DNA from: Sclerodactyla briareus | Lineage: Eukaryota > Echinodermata > Holothuroidea > Dendrochirotida > Sclerodactylidae | Length of the DNA: 64,000 nt | Direction: 5' to 3' | Assembly: GCA_026419785.1 (NCBI GenBank) | Contig: JAODTK010002777.1 | Location: 186,001-250,000 of the forward strand | Shown: piece by piece, positions 47,864 to 59,780 of the stretch | How positions within the stretch are numbered: position 1 is the first letter of the stretch | Layout: every line of letters starts with the position of its first letter | Notes under the pieces: generated by a model | Seen by the model: only the letters and a program-made list of their open reading frames with translations | What the model was told of the DNA's origin: nothing | The model's database searches: none | Made by a program: the position numbers and the translations under genes

Positions 47864-47899
47864 CCCCCCTCGTCGTTTCCCCCCCCCCCCCCCCCCCCT
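47864..47899 (+). repeat. C homopolymer tract
   Basis: Two C runs separated by 'tcgtcgttt'. Pro- or Gly-rich frames crossing it are artefacts. Confidence 0.85.
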
Positions 47900-50800
47900 C
47901 TCCACCACCGTCGAGTCTCTCCCACCGCTCGCCAGACTGTGGAAGCTTTGGTGCACTTGGCGCAATCATTGGCTGCACCAAAATATAGAGTTTTGTCCTG
48001 CTGCACTAACCCTTCACTGCCTCTTTTTACCCCTTGATGGCACAATCTGGTTTGGCACAAGCTCCCGTAATGAAAGCAGCTGCTCTACAGAACACCTCAG
48101 GCTTGGATGCAACAGAGGTTATATCGTTGGGAATAACAACTTTCTATATGTCTAAACCCCATTTCAATATGATGTTTTCTATGTGGATTTATTGGACTTC
48201 AAAGTTCGGCCGTATGCAGAGAAATTGGGGAAATCCCAATTGTGCAATAACACATTATGCCACACAAGTTATGTCAGTATTTCTTTGTTCATTTTGTTTG
48301 AATAAGTCAACATTAGCAGAAGTTCTGGTTGTCTTTCTATCACAAAAAAGTACCTCAACACCATACAACCCACTGCGCAATCCTCTCCCATAGACTAATT
48401 AACTTTCGAAGTGAAAGTAATGTTGTGAATTTCAATAGAAAACCGAGGATGTTTGCAGGATGTGAAAAGTATGACAGAATTATATTGCATGATGGGATGC
48501 TCTTCGATCTTGAGCAATACACATCGTAACAACTTCAGGAGGACTGGAATACTAACGAAAGTCGTATGAACTCTGGTTGGGTGACGCATGCAGTTTTTCT
48601 CCAGCTAATGAATTAGCCTCTTTATTATTCCTCTTCAGTTCTTAACTCTGGGAACAGTACAACCCGGCCCTCTTCCATAAGATTATGATTGTCTATTAGT
48701 ACAGTGTATGCCATTGGATGAAGTCGCCTCTGATCTGCATTTATCTGCTATTCGATCTATTTGAATGCATCCCTATGTAAATCTCCTGTCTCACCTTTAT
48801 GACTCAAATTCTTATTCATGGAGGTTGAGTTCTGAATGATGAACTATAAGGCCTCCTGGGGGTGGGAGAAAGGGGGGGGGGGGAGAAGCAGAGGATTGAA
48901 AAGCAGAATAAGGTTTTCAGAGTGATCCTCTTGAGAGAGAGAGTCTTCTTCTGAAGTAGGACTCTAAGTGAGCGACAGAACTGCCCCCAGCTGCGGAAAA
49001 TGCTGTGAATTTTATTTCGGAGGGGAAGTAGTGAGGGAGGGGAAGTGAGATGGAGATCATGATCGCTCTGTTTTGGGGAAAGGACGCTATCACAGATATA
49101 TCAGTTACACTGGGGGAAATGACCGTATTCTTTAATACGTTTTTAATATCAGTTTTTTTCAATCCCTTGGGTAAGCCAGTACAAATTGCCAGTGCAGTAA
49201 TACTGACAGTCATGCGATAAGTAGGTACTTCTCGTTGAAGAAAACATGATCATTATATAGTACTTATTATAACTATTGTTATTATCAGTATTACTCATTT
49301 AAAACACTACTTGGCATATTACGCCTAGGCTTACAACCCCAAGCGATCCGTTATTGCAAATACAGTATTCTGATTGGCTATTCCCAATCACATGGCCGTC
49401 CGTTATTTCTTATTTATTTATTTAACAGTAAGTGTTTTGCCGACAGTCAGCTGGTCAGACGCGGGTATGCGGGTTACATTAGGTACCTCACAGGGTGACT
49501 CCTGTGCCTTGCATAGTCCAGGTGGCACTTGGGCAAGACCTAGAAAAATACCCGTTGGCCCTCAGGCAGGGTTAAGTTCACTGGGGTAGTTGGGCTCCGT
49601 AATAGTCAGACCGCAGGCATTCCACGTAGGAGAAGGAAACTCTGAATGCAAGCGTTGGAGGGTGGAGTGCTCTTCAGCATTCGGTCGGTTGCTCATCTAG
49701 GGTGGTACCTGGTTACCATGATAAAGTATCCAGTTCCTGGTCTGTAAAACAGAATGACGTAGAACGGGCATCCAGTCGTGTAAAAAAAACACTGCAGCTC
49801 CAAGAAACCTTACGAGATGGCAACCAAGTTGCTGTCAGTGTAAGGTGAATCCGGCCACCCTCGGCGTATGGGGAAAACACCAGAATGAAACTGGATAATG
49901 ATGAAATATAATATCTAGATATAGATATCTCTATTCGTTTGGGAATTCGAAGTCCGGGTTTGTAGAATAGGAAGAGCTACAGCAGGTCGAACTTTACTAG
50001 TTCATAAACAGTCTCGACTCGAATTTAGTTTAATAAAAAAACATGGCTGCGCTTCGTTCGTTATTTACTAAATTCTTGATCTCGATGTTCATGCGCCAGT
50101 AAAAGTTCCCAGTTGCAGTATAAATCATTCAAATTTTGGGCTGTGTGTAATCAAGTTTCATGTACAACATTATGATAGTCAAAGGCAAAATGAGTTACCT
50201 TTATAATACAATTACGCAGTTTAATGTGGCCAAGGTTCATCGCGACGGTGTCGTATTGATGGGGAAATACGAGTGTCTGCTGAGAAGGCGCGGCACCCAC
50301 ATGGAATTGCAAACATGCGATTTCCGCATATCTTCAGTGATTGCAGGGTTGCATGGACCCCCCATTCACTAGCTAAAACAACATGCACTGCAGCAGTGCC
50401 AGTATTTAGCTGTTCGCCATCGATGTGTGCATACGCTTGTGCTCTGCCGTATCCCGTCACTCACACGTACGTTTAACGGCATTATTTATGTAGAAAATCT
50501 ACTGATGGAACGCTCTAGGTTCCAACTTCCTGTTCCGACCTTCTTATGTTCCGACCTTTCTATGTTCGACTCTGTGGAACACAGCAATGCTAAGGGCAGA
50601 CCATAGAGAAGTCAAAACTTTGAGCGGTCAGAATAGAGTAGGGAGGTATGTGACCTAAATTGCATTGGCCCTAGCGCGATTCTCAATACATGATAAATGC
50701 ATGATGTGATTCACGATAGACCTACAGTAGGCCTACATATCCTTTCATGAATATGTACTTATTCACAGGATGTCCATACAACATCAGCAATTAGCAATTT

Positions 50801-51078
50801 GACAATGGATTCTATTACATTTAAAACAGTTTGCAATCATGGATTTTTTGCGCCGGCAGCAAGAGCGTTTGTTAGTTCTGAGCTACCTCGAGTTGTGTGT
50901 ACTGTGCAGGGCTACGATCTTTGCAAAGAATCTGGGACAAACCTGAAATGCATGCGCAACGTCGCCTGCAAACCTTCCCTTTACTCAATGTTAATGCACA
51001 GCCTAATGTTATATGCAATTGTGCAGCCCAACTGTCCTTATCGGAGTGGGGCGTAATTTGAATGAATACGGTATTTCT
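47900..51078. other. No confident gene
   Basis: Includes a 119-codon plus frame at 48034-48393 without recognisable motifs, a 12-base G run at 48872-48883, and short Alu-like or SINE-like sequence near 49760-49870 that I could not pair with anything. Presumed intron of the C12orf56-like gene. Confidence 0.3.

Positions 51079-51149
<71 letters not shown>
51079..51149 (+). repeat. 71-base G homopolymer
   Basis: Uninterrupted G run followed at 51205 by a second run of about 12 G. The minus-strand poly-Pro frame across it is an artefact. Exceptional length for a mononucleotide G tract; the assembled length is probably unreliable. Confidence 0.95.
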
Positions 51150-51150
<1 letters not shown>

Positions 51151-51219
51151 AGTATGTGGCATTGGCTCCATTGACATTGGCCGGTCAGTATGTCTGGAGT
51201 AGAGGGGGGGGGGGGGAGG

Positions 51220-52746
51220 TGAAAAACAAAATTTTGCCCACATATTCCTTCTGTAACTGCCTGAATGGACCATTACTGTTCCCCAATTGGGATGTTTGGA
51301 CAAGCCTGCGCAGCCGTAGCCTCGTACGCACTCTTATGAAAGGTGGCTCTATCCTATTTTATATAAGTAGCCTTAACCAGTGGGGTTTGCCCCATCCTAA
51401 ATAATTGCCTTGTTGTCAGGATCAAACTTCAGTGCCTCACATATTCAAGGCTTTTTTTCTTTTCTATCAATTTTAAGGTCATGAAGTATGCAGTTTTGCT
51501 TCAAATACCCAATGATATCCTCTCTGACTAGAACAGAAATTCCCAGTAATTTGAGGAAATATGATGCATTCACTTGAAAATATGAAAGAGGCATGATTTT
51601 TGTAGCATGGCTGGCGATAAAAAAAAAACACCATATTTGAGCTAATGTCACATTGAGAGATCGTCCTCGTGCTTTCCACAATACGGTATATCGCCACAAT
51701 GATATGGGTAATATGGAATTGCCTGAATGACCATGAGGCATTGCTGTGTGACGGTCGTGGAACGTCATCGTCCATGATCCAACCGGTGATGCAAGACACT
51801 TTCCCGTGTTTCTGCCCCCTCGTGGATCAATGTACATGTACATGCTAACTTTCAAAAGTTGGCTTCTTTTTTCCAATTTCATAGATATACCATTTAATTG
51901 ACCCCCCAACTGAATCAGCCTTAAAATGACCTGGAGTATCAGCTCATGCACTTTCTCATGTGCTGGTGCTTCGATGGGTTTCTTGTTGATTTAGATATAG
52001 AAGGCGAAATTATTGTGTTCATTCATTATTGAGGGATATGGCCCGTACTATAAGGCACTATAATGCCCTGAAAAATCTCTGAGTAAATGTGCAGGTTCAA
52101 AGACTTTTAGGGGTGAGGAACTATGATCAACTGAAGGAAAATGAGCGAATTCTTCTGGCATGCAATATGATTAGTAACATGTGAAGTCAGAAATATGTGG
52201 AGGGTTTTCTAATGTGACAGGCCTTTCAATGCTACTCTGGGCGCATGGTGCGTGGAATAGCCTGCAGGGAAGAAGGGACCTGTATCACTTCCCCCCTCCT
52301 CCCTTCAGCTCAAAATAGACCCAGAATAAAAATAACTCTCCACACACACCTTCCTATAATCCACTAGGGCCCCTCCCTAATGCTGAGTTTCCTTTCCCCA
52401 GATGATCCCTATGCAACTGCTGTGACTGACTCCTACTGTGCCCAAACCAAAATGTCTGCAACACTAATCCCATTGCACTGTAATTTGCCATTTTGCATAA
52501 CAAACAAGGGTTATGAATGCTCCATATGATCTTCCAGTGTCATTGACTTTCGGATCGGGGTCCAAAGAAAATCATATCATGATTCTTTTATCGTAAGCCT
52601 GATTACATTCTCTGTGTGGACTTGCCCCCTACAGCGAATGTGCTCCCATTTGTGTATAATTTGCATGCTAACCACTTGGGTTTAGTTTTTGTAGTTGCAG
52701 TGCTCAATCGAGCCTCTACCCTCATTCACTGATTTTCTCATCTTAG
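51220..52746. other. No confident feature
   Basis: Intron. It holds the longest minus-strand frame of the window (51445-51951, 168 codons), which has no motif I recognise and is within chance expectation for this length of DNA. Confidence 0.3.
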
Positions 52747-52856
52747 AGTGATGACCTTGTTACATTCATCATCCACACTCTGCAGTCGTATCTGCCAAAG
52801 TCCTCAGTTGACCTGATCCCGAGAACACCGTCAAAATGCGAGCGATTGGAACTTGA
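52747..52856 (+). CDS. C12orf56-like: C12orf56-like protein, internal exon
   Basis: Acceptor CTCATCTTAG, consensus donor GA|GTAAGT. A clean frame starts SDDLVTFIIHTLQSYLPKSS and ends SKCERLELE. It begins in phase 0, matching the phase-0 donor at 39247. The motif D-L-.-.-F-I-.-.-L-.-.-Y-L-P resembles the recalled human C12orf56 segment following the helical QLKSEL region. The exon ends in phase 2, which does not fit either the 57250 or the 60448 candidate without an indel or an unseen exon. No membrane or catalytic motif. Confidence 0.6.
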
Positions 52857-53192
52857 GTAAGTAAATCTTTCGAGAGCAGTAACTCTCCAGAGAGAATTCA
52901 GAGAGAATTTGCATGCTCTGGTTTTTGGCTATGAATTTGGTGAAATAAAATTGTTTGGAAGACTGTTCATTGGTTTTTACGGCTTTGTTTTTCACGTTAA
53001 CATAAGCATGCTATCTAGTATCAGAGTAAGTCCCAATAATGTTTCCTAAATTGCCTCTTATGATTTCCGCACATAGGAACTGATGAGCCCCTCTCCATCT
53101 CAGATAGGGGTAGAGAAGTTGGGTGCCGGTTCTATATACTGTCAAACTTGAAGAGTCTAGACAACCCATGAACCAGTCTTTCAACAATAAGT
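52857..53192. other. Intron of the C12orf56-like gene
   Basis: From the GTAAGT donor to the start of the 86 bp array. Nothing notable. Confidence 0.5.
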
Positions 53193-53880
53193 AGACATGT
53201 GCAGGCGGGTAACGCCGACGTGTATATCTCCGCGAAACAGCCTTTGTAGACCTTGTTTAAAGGAGCACATTAAACTAGACTTGTACAGGTGGGTAAGTGG
53301 CCGACGTGATATCCCCGCAGAAACAGCTTTGTGGACATCGTTTAAAAGGAGCACATTAAACTTGACATGTGCAGCAGGTACACTGGTGACATGTATATCC
53401 CCGCAGAAAAGCCGTTGTTGACCTCGTTTAGATGGAGCACATTAAACTAGACATGTGCAGGCGGGTAACTGCGGACTGTAAATCCGCCTCAGGAACCATG
53501 CCTTTGTGGACCTCGTTTAAAAGGAGCACGTTAAACTAGACATGTGCTGGACAGGTGATCTGTCGACGTGTATATCCCTGCAGAAACGCCTTTTGTGGAC
53601 CTCCTTTAGGAGGAGCACATTAAACTGGACAGTGCTTGCAGGTAAACTTCCGACGTGTATAATCCCGCAGAAACAGCCTTTGTTATCTCGTTTCGAAGTA
53701 GCACATTAAACTAGACATGTGCCGGCAGGGAAACTGCCGACGTTATATCCCCGCAAAACACCTTTGTGGACCTCGTTTAGACAGAGCCTATTAGAACTAT
53801 TCATGTGTAGGCGGGTAAGCTGTCGACGTGTATATCCCCGCAGAAACAGCCTTTGTGGACCTTGGTTTACGAAAGCCGCA
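53193..53880 (+). repeat. Satellite array, 8 units of ~86 bp
   Basis: Unit starts near 53193, 53278, 53364, 53449, 53538, 53627, 53713 and 53799. Consensus pieces are 'agacatgtgcaggcgggtaa', 'gccgacgtgtatatcccc', 'gcagaaacagcctttgtgg' and 'acctcgtttaaaaggagcac'. Frames running through it are partly open but stop-containing. It abuts repeat R1 copy 2. Confidence 0.93.
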
Positions 53881-54290
53881 TTATATATTATGTCCATTTG
53901 ACCTCCAGTACTTTGGCTGCCCTATCAGTTGTTCAGAGACCCGGTCCGCATTCTCCAAGTATTTGTGTAAATACGACAGTAGGTAAGAATTCCATGTAAT
54001 GTTTAATTCAGACCAACGTTTGTTCCCCACCCCCAAGTTTCGTGTGGATCGGACTGACAATTTGACCTCTAGTAACCTTGGAAGAGTCATAGTCATGTTT
54101 TTCGGGACCACTTTTGTCCCTACCCACAATTTTTTGTTGGTAAATCAGATGAACTCAGTATTTTTGTGAAAACTGCAAATAGAGGGCAGCATACTTGCAG
54201 TGATGCCCCCTTTCGAACTCATCCTAGATTCTCTAAGGAACACGTGTACCAAGTTTCAGTCGGTAAGGCGTTAAAGATTATTCAATTATC
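53881..54290 (+). repeat. Dispersed repeat R1, copy 2
   Basis: Colinear with 28290-28690: 'cattctccaagt', 'aatttgacctc', 'catgtttttc.ggacca', 'tagagggcagca', 'tgcagtgatgcccc' and 'aactcatc.tagatt'. The copy also preserves 'tccatttgacctcc', seen at 27605. Confidence 0.75.
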
Positions 54291-54429
54291 ATGAAAGAAG
54301 GGTACTCCTTCAAACCCTATCATTCGCATAAGACTGGCTTTAACCAGCTTGGTGTGTTCTCCTTCGTTGGACTTTGTTGATTTCCTGCCAGGGGACTAGT
54401 TAGTTAAATTACCAAGCGAACTAACATAC

Positions 54430-55080
54430 AAATGGCTATCTTGGGGTTAAGAGGGTTGAGGCAATGGGGGGTAGTCTAAACCTGGGGGATCTGTGATTTT
54501 TTCAAATCTATTCATGAGGGCGCAGGGGTGCGGCATCGAAAATGCGGCGAGGGAACACCACAGATTGAGTGTCAAAAAGACATGATTCGAAAGTCCAAAT
54601 ATGGCATGAATTTTTGATGGAGTGCCTAAAAGTGTAAACTGTGTTGTTTTGGAGGGAAGGAGGTTTTGAGGGCGATGGGGGAGGGTAAGTCTTACCACCT
54701 GGCAGGCCTGTGAATTTTTTTTTTTGCAGATATGGTCTATTTGCAGATTTCAAATAGAGTATTCAGCAATCAATTTATTGTTGCGACCACTTGTTGAAAG
54801 TTTAGGTGGTGGCACGGGGTGCATACTCAGGGGGGAAGGCACACGGTGTGGGTGGGAACCTCTCAAAATAGCCATCAAGTTCGGACAGGGAAATGCCACA
54901 AAGTTGTGCAAAATTCAGGTGAAGATGGGTTTATATCCAAAGATCACCCAACTTTTTGATGGAATGTCCAAGTGTAAAATTTCGGAGTGTCCGCGTGCAG
55001 TTGGCCGTTTAATTATGAAAATTGGGGACGTAAACTTTGCAGTAAAAAAACTTTCTTCTTAAGTGATGGGTCAGAAGAGG
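54430..55080 (+). repeat. Two diverged ~330 bp tandem units
   Basis: 'tttttgatgga(g/a)tg' and '(a)agtgtaaa' occur at about 54613-54640 and 54954-54980, with 'gtcc/ggaca...atg.ca' and 'gggggaagg' elements in similar order. Strongly diverged, so the pairing is tentative. Confidence 0.4.
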
Positions 55081-55874
55081 GGTAAGGCAATGCCATGTGG
55101 TCAAATGGATCTGCAAAATCTCGCGCTTCACGCGAAACGTGGTTTGTTGCCATTATCCATTCCCATTGCTCCTTTCATGACTGTAATCTCACTTGCATCA
55201 TATTTTAAGATGTCACAGCAGTGACAGCACCAGGCAAAAACCTTGTGATGAAATTGATCCCTAGGCGATCAGTTTTTGGAGAAACCTGTCCTAAAATAAA
55301 AACTTGTTATAAATTTTAGGAATGCTGCTTAGCCCCATGTTAAAGGCCAATGCGAAGTGCCGTTTCCTGCAATCTAGGGGGGTCTTATCAAACAAAAATT
55401 TACCAAGCATGAATTCATACTGGTTCACCTACACTCCCAATAATCGTTTGTTACATTCTCAATTAAAGCTCATCCTAGTGACCACAATTTGAACTCAATT
55501 CTAACTTATAGTCTGAAGTGTGATTGCTCGTCATTTCAGTGACTGGCGCTTACGGTCCGGAGTTCAGCCTTCAGGTACGCTTGTGGACTGCTAGGAATAA
55601 AGATGCGGTATTGATGTCTGTCATGTACTTGCGATACAGCAATCCAATTCAACCCAGCTTAGCCTAAGGTTACGTGGGGGCTCAACAAGGGTTTAGCCTC
55701 TTTGAATTGCCAGAGTATGGTAGGGATTTCAGTCGTCGTTAGAATTCTTCCTGGAATTACCATCAGGGTAAGCGTGTAATAACACAATTTATTCACTGAA
55801 GCAACATACCAACTAGGTAGTAGGGGTTGGTAGTAATATTCTCTAGGGTTTTGAGTCCTGACGAAGAAGTCAGA
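55081..55874. other. No confident feature
   Basis: Ordinary intronic sequence between repeats. No exon-like frame with splice signals. Confidence 0.35.
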
Positions 55875-56870
55875 GGAAATCTATGCAGTCACGTCGTGTT
55901 GTGTGTGTGTATGTGTGTGTGTGTGCGTGTATGTGTGGGACGCCCAGCTTGTAAACACGATAACTTGATCAGGGCTCTGAGTAGTCAGGGCCAACTGGGT
56001 ATGTGTGGTTCCCCGGATGAGTACATGAACCCTATTGTTTTGGGTCGGGTCAGAGGTCATTGATGGGTCACCATAGGTCAAAGTCTGAAAACCTTGTTAA
56101 ACACGATAAGTCCAGAATGGTGGTCGATTCAAGTTGAAATTTGGTGTAAAGGAACCCAATGTTTTTGGTTCAGGTCAGGAGGGAATTTTGGTCGAAAATT
56201 AGAAAATTTGTGTGAAAAATTGGATATTTTAGCCAATTTTGGCGTGTAAACACCAAAACTCGACCCCACTGGATGGCTAGAGCTCTACTGTATGTGTGTC
56301 CCCCATGAGTACATGAGCCATATTGTTTTTGAGTCAGGTCCAGAGGTCATCTGAGGTCACCAGAGGTCAAAGTATGAAAAAAACCAGAAATGGTTGGTCC
56401 GATCAAGTTGAAATTCGGTGTATAACTCTCTATGGGGAGTACAGGAACCCATATGTTTTTGGTTCAGGCAGGATGTGAATTTGGCGAAATAGAAAATTTG
56501 TGAATGAAAATATTGATTTTTAACCAAATTTGGTCCGTAAACGCGATAATCGACCACCTGGATGGATGGAGTCATACGTGGTATGTGTGTCCCCATGTGA
56601 TGAGTACATTGAACCCTATGTTTTGGGTCAGGCAGAGGTCATCTAAGGGTAGAGAGTTAAAAGTCGAAAACCTGAAAATTTAGTGTGTAGCTTTCCTACC
56701 AAGGGTTACAGGAAACCCTATTAGTTGTTGAGAAAGATAGGAAAATAGTGTCAGACGTTATGGGCCCATAATAAGCTGTACAATCTCCATTTGTCTGTGT
56801 TTGGCTATAGGTTGCAAGAAACAGTCAAGGAATCACTTAAGCTTTTGGCTTTTGGTTATTATAGGCTTGG
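55875..56870 (+). repeat. Composite repeat J, copy 1
   Basis: Order: leader 'ggaaatctatgcagtcacg' (55875), TG microsatellite (about 55897-55936), then about 2.5 units of ~300 bp starting 'gcccagcttgtaaacacg', and a 3' module from about 56715 ('gacgttatg', 'ggctata', 'gaaacagtcaaggaatcac'). Each unit has two halves beginning 'cttgtaaacacgataa', a 'gatgagtacatgaaccc' block and an AGGTCA cluster (56344-56369, three sites, each pair separated by 4 bases). The same order occurs in copy 2. Confidence 0.9.
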
Positions 56871-57249
56871 CAAATCAAATTAGGAAGAAACAATATGTTA
56901 AAGGGTGTTAGAATATATACTTCTTTTTCGGACTAGCTTTTCTACAAAGATAGCAAGGGCTGAACTAATAAGAGTTCCGCCCAGTTCTCACTTTTGTGAA
57001 TTGTGTCAATAATATCTTCTGAATGTATTTTATAGTCTGAGAATACAAGATGCTAGTTGAGTCACTTCCCCACCCCTAACCCCCCACCCTATCACCACCG
57101 TCCTATTAGCAGAGTGCCCTATGTCAGTGATCCTGATGCGCTTGTTACCGTGTCATGCAGAGGTGATCTTCCTACTACCAGGCCTTGATTAAGTCTATGC
57201 CCATCTGCTCGAGTCACCATTTAATTCTGTTTTCTCCCGTCATAGGTAG
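56871..57249. other. Intron between repeat J copy 1 and a candidate exon
   Basis: Short AT-rich stretch with C-rich pyrimidine tracts near 57068. Nothing else seen. Confidence 0.4.
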
Positions 57250-57333
57250 TATTCTTTGATGGATAGAGGACATCGGATGATTGCTCCACGGACAGAGGTC
57301 ATCCCAAATAGACGATCATCTGCGATCCAAAAG
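57250..57333 (+). CDS. C12orf56-like: Candidate exon of the C12orf56-like gene
   Basis: Between CATAGGTAG and AAG|GTAGTA a frame reads YSLMDRGHRMIAPRTEVIPN then RRSSAIQK. In human C12orf56 as I recall it, a similar polar stretch ending in A-A-K-K precedes the LLVIL/LLSLL helix that matches the next exon. The frame stays open to 57477, so the donor is not certain. Phases do not fit the neighbouring exons perfectly. An indel or a missed exon would be needed. Confidence 0.35.
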
Positions 57334-57477
57334 GTAGTAGTAATTCATTTATTATTGGATTCCATTTTTTCCCCCGTATATAGTTCTGTTCTTCACAACG
57401 GAAAGAAGGTTGTGGCAGTCATGTGGAGCTATTGTGTTCACGGGAGATGCAATGGCAGCAAATTAGGTAATATTTAA

Positions 57478-58163
57478 GAGGAAAAAAAAAAAGTCCCGTG
57501 CAAAGCTACGCTGAAGGAAAAGCAATTGCATTGTAGTGTAAAATAGTATCAACAAAAACATACGTTTGTGTTATTCTAACTTCAATTTTGCAGGGGGGGA
57601 GGGGCCGGCAACAGAGACAAATAATCTAGCTAGAGCAAAACCTGGGATGTGAAAATTGCCAGTATGTGTGAATGTAAGTGTATAACTCAAAGAGTTGTAT
57701 CCCTCCCAACATGGGTATAGGGTGATATTTTTCTTTTAGGCTATAGGGCAGCTGGTGGCAAAAGTCAGTTGTTGCCTGTATTGCACATCGACATATCGAG
57801 TTACAGACATATTTATCGTTATCTATTATTCTACATAGCTTCAATCATATAGGAGCATTACCATTGGATTGCCCGCGGGCTTGGTGGCGTGTCGGTACTA
57901 TGAGGAATCGAATCTGGGAGGAATCCCTGCTGGGATTTTCGTTCCAAGCAGCGTTTGAAATTTGAAAATAGCTGGTGTAGCATCGTGAAATGCTCCTCAA
58001 CATGAGGCAAGATTGCTACACACTTTTGGAAGTCCATAGCAGTAAAATTGTTACCACCAAAGAGCATCAGGTTCCTGCAATCTACCACAATTGCTACACA
58101 TGTGTTTGGCACTATTTAAAATGTTCGCAAGGGGCTTTTTGATTCCTTGACCCGAAGTGCAGT
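57478..58163. other. No confident feature
   Basis: Intron, with short A and G runs near 57481 and 57592. Nothing recognised. Confidence 0.35.
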
Positions 58164-59780
58164 GGAATCTATGCAGTCACGTCGGTGGTGTGTGTGTGTG
58201 GTGTGTGTGTGTGTGTGTGTGGGTGTATGTCTGTATGTGTGTGTGTGACGCCCCAGCTTGGTTGTAACACGATAACGATCAGGTCGGGTAGGTTCAGGCT
58301 CATACTTGGTAGTGTGTTCCCCATGATGCGTACCATGAACCCTATCGTTTTTGGGTCAGGTCTGAGGTCATCTGAGGTCACCAGAGGTCAAAGTCTGAAT
58401 AACTTGTAAACACAATAAGTCCCGAATGGTTGGTCTGATCAAAAAGGGTTTTGTGGGGGGGGAAATGGGTTGTATAGCTTCGTAGGGGAGTACAGGAACC
58501 CTATTGTTTTGGTTCACGGTCGGGAGTGGAATTTGGTCAAAAATTTAGAAATTTGTGAAAATTTGATATTTTGGCCCATTTTGGCTTGTAAACCACGATA
58601 ACTCGACCCACCTAGATGGATGAAGCGATCATCCTGGTATGTGTGTTTCCCATGAGATACATTGAACCCTAGTTTTTGGGTCAGGTCAAGGGTCATCTGA
58701 GGTCACCAGAGGTCAAAGTCTGAAAACCTGTGTAAACCACGATAAGTCCAAGAAGGTTGTTTCGGTCAAGTTGAAAATCAGTGTATAGTTTTTCTTATGG
58801 GGAGTACAGGAACCATATTGTTTTGGTTCAGGTCGGGGTGGAATTTTAGTGAAGTAGAAAAATGTGAAATTGAGATTTTGGCCAATTTGGCTTGTGAAAC
58901 ACGATAACTTGACCCCGCCCTGATGGATGAAGCTCATAATTGGTTTGGGTGTTCCCATGATGAGACATGAACCCTATTGTTTTAGGGTTCAGGTCAGAGG
59001 TCATCTGAGGGTCACAGGAGGTCAAAGTCTGAAAACCTTGTAAACATGATAGTCCATAATGTTGGTCTGATCAAGTTGAAATTAGGTGTAGATAAGCTTC
59101 CTCATGGGGAGTACTGGAATCCTTTTGGTTTTTGGTTCAGGTCAGGAGTGAATTTTTGAATCGAAAAATAGAAAATTTGGAAATATTTGATATTTAGTAA
59201 AGTTAGAGAAGCCAATTTTGGCTTGTAAACACGATAACTTGACCCCAACCTGAATGGATGAAGCTCAATACTTGGTATGGTTTTTTGTTCCCCCCGTGAT
59301 AGTATAGAACCCTATTGTTTTTGGGGTCCGTCAGGGGTCACTTAGGTCAACCAGAGGTCAAAGTCTGGAAAACCTTGTAAACAAGATAAAGTCCAGAACG
59401 TTTGGTCTGATCAGGTTGAAATTAGGTGGTATCTTCCTAATGGGGAGTACAAAAACGCTATTGTTCTTGGTAAGGCGGGGTGAATGAGCTCATACTGGGG
59501 TGGTTGGATTCCCCATGATGAGTACTTGAACCCTATTTTTGGGGGTCAGGTCGGAAGTCATCTAAGGTTACCAGAGTTCAAAGTCTAAATTGAAAGTTAG
59601 TGTGTAGCTTTTCTACCAAGGGTACAGGAAACCATTTAGTTGGTTGTTAAAGATGAGAAATTTGTCGACGTTATGTTGCCTATAATGAGTGGTTACTATC
59701 TCCCATGGTCCGGTGTTGGCTATGGTGACAGAAACAGTCAAGGAATCACTAAGCCTTTTGGCTTTCTGGTTCATAATGAA
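58164..59780 (+). repeat. Composite repeat J, copy 2
   Basis: Same plan as copy 1: leader 'ggaatctatgcagtcacg' (58164), TG/TGTA microsatellite (58187-58247), and four to five ~300 bp units starting near 58255, 58585, 58890 and 59220, with a partial one near 59480. The 3' module from about 59630 ends with 'acagaaacagtcaagg' and 'ccttttggctt'. AGGTCA clusters at 58365-58390, 58690-58715, 58991-59024 and 59344-59360, the first two in exact 4-base spacing. Copy 1 and copy 2 diverge after about 59775. Confidence 0.9.

Noticed and set aside
48034..48393. 119-codon plus ORF
   Set aside because: No motif, no acceptor or donor consistent with the neighbouring gene, and adjacent to a C homopolymer.
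50872..51303. Minus-strand ORF with a long poly-proline stretch
   Set aside because: The proline run is the 71-base G homopolymer read on the opposite strand.
51445..51951. 168-codon minus-strand ORF, the longest in the window
   Set aside because: No recognisable motif, no splice or promoter context. One ORF of this length is roughly expected by chance in six frames of 64 kb at this base composition.
53197..53421. Cys-rich repeat protein encoded by the 86 bp array
   Set aside because: Units are not a multiple of three in consistent frame and stops appear in most units.
55897..56081. Frames through the TG microsatellites encoding poly Cys-Val or Thr-His
   Set aside because: Simple-sequence artefacts of the TG/CA tracts in repeat J.
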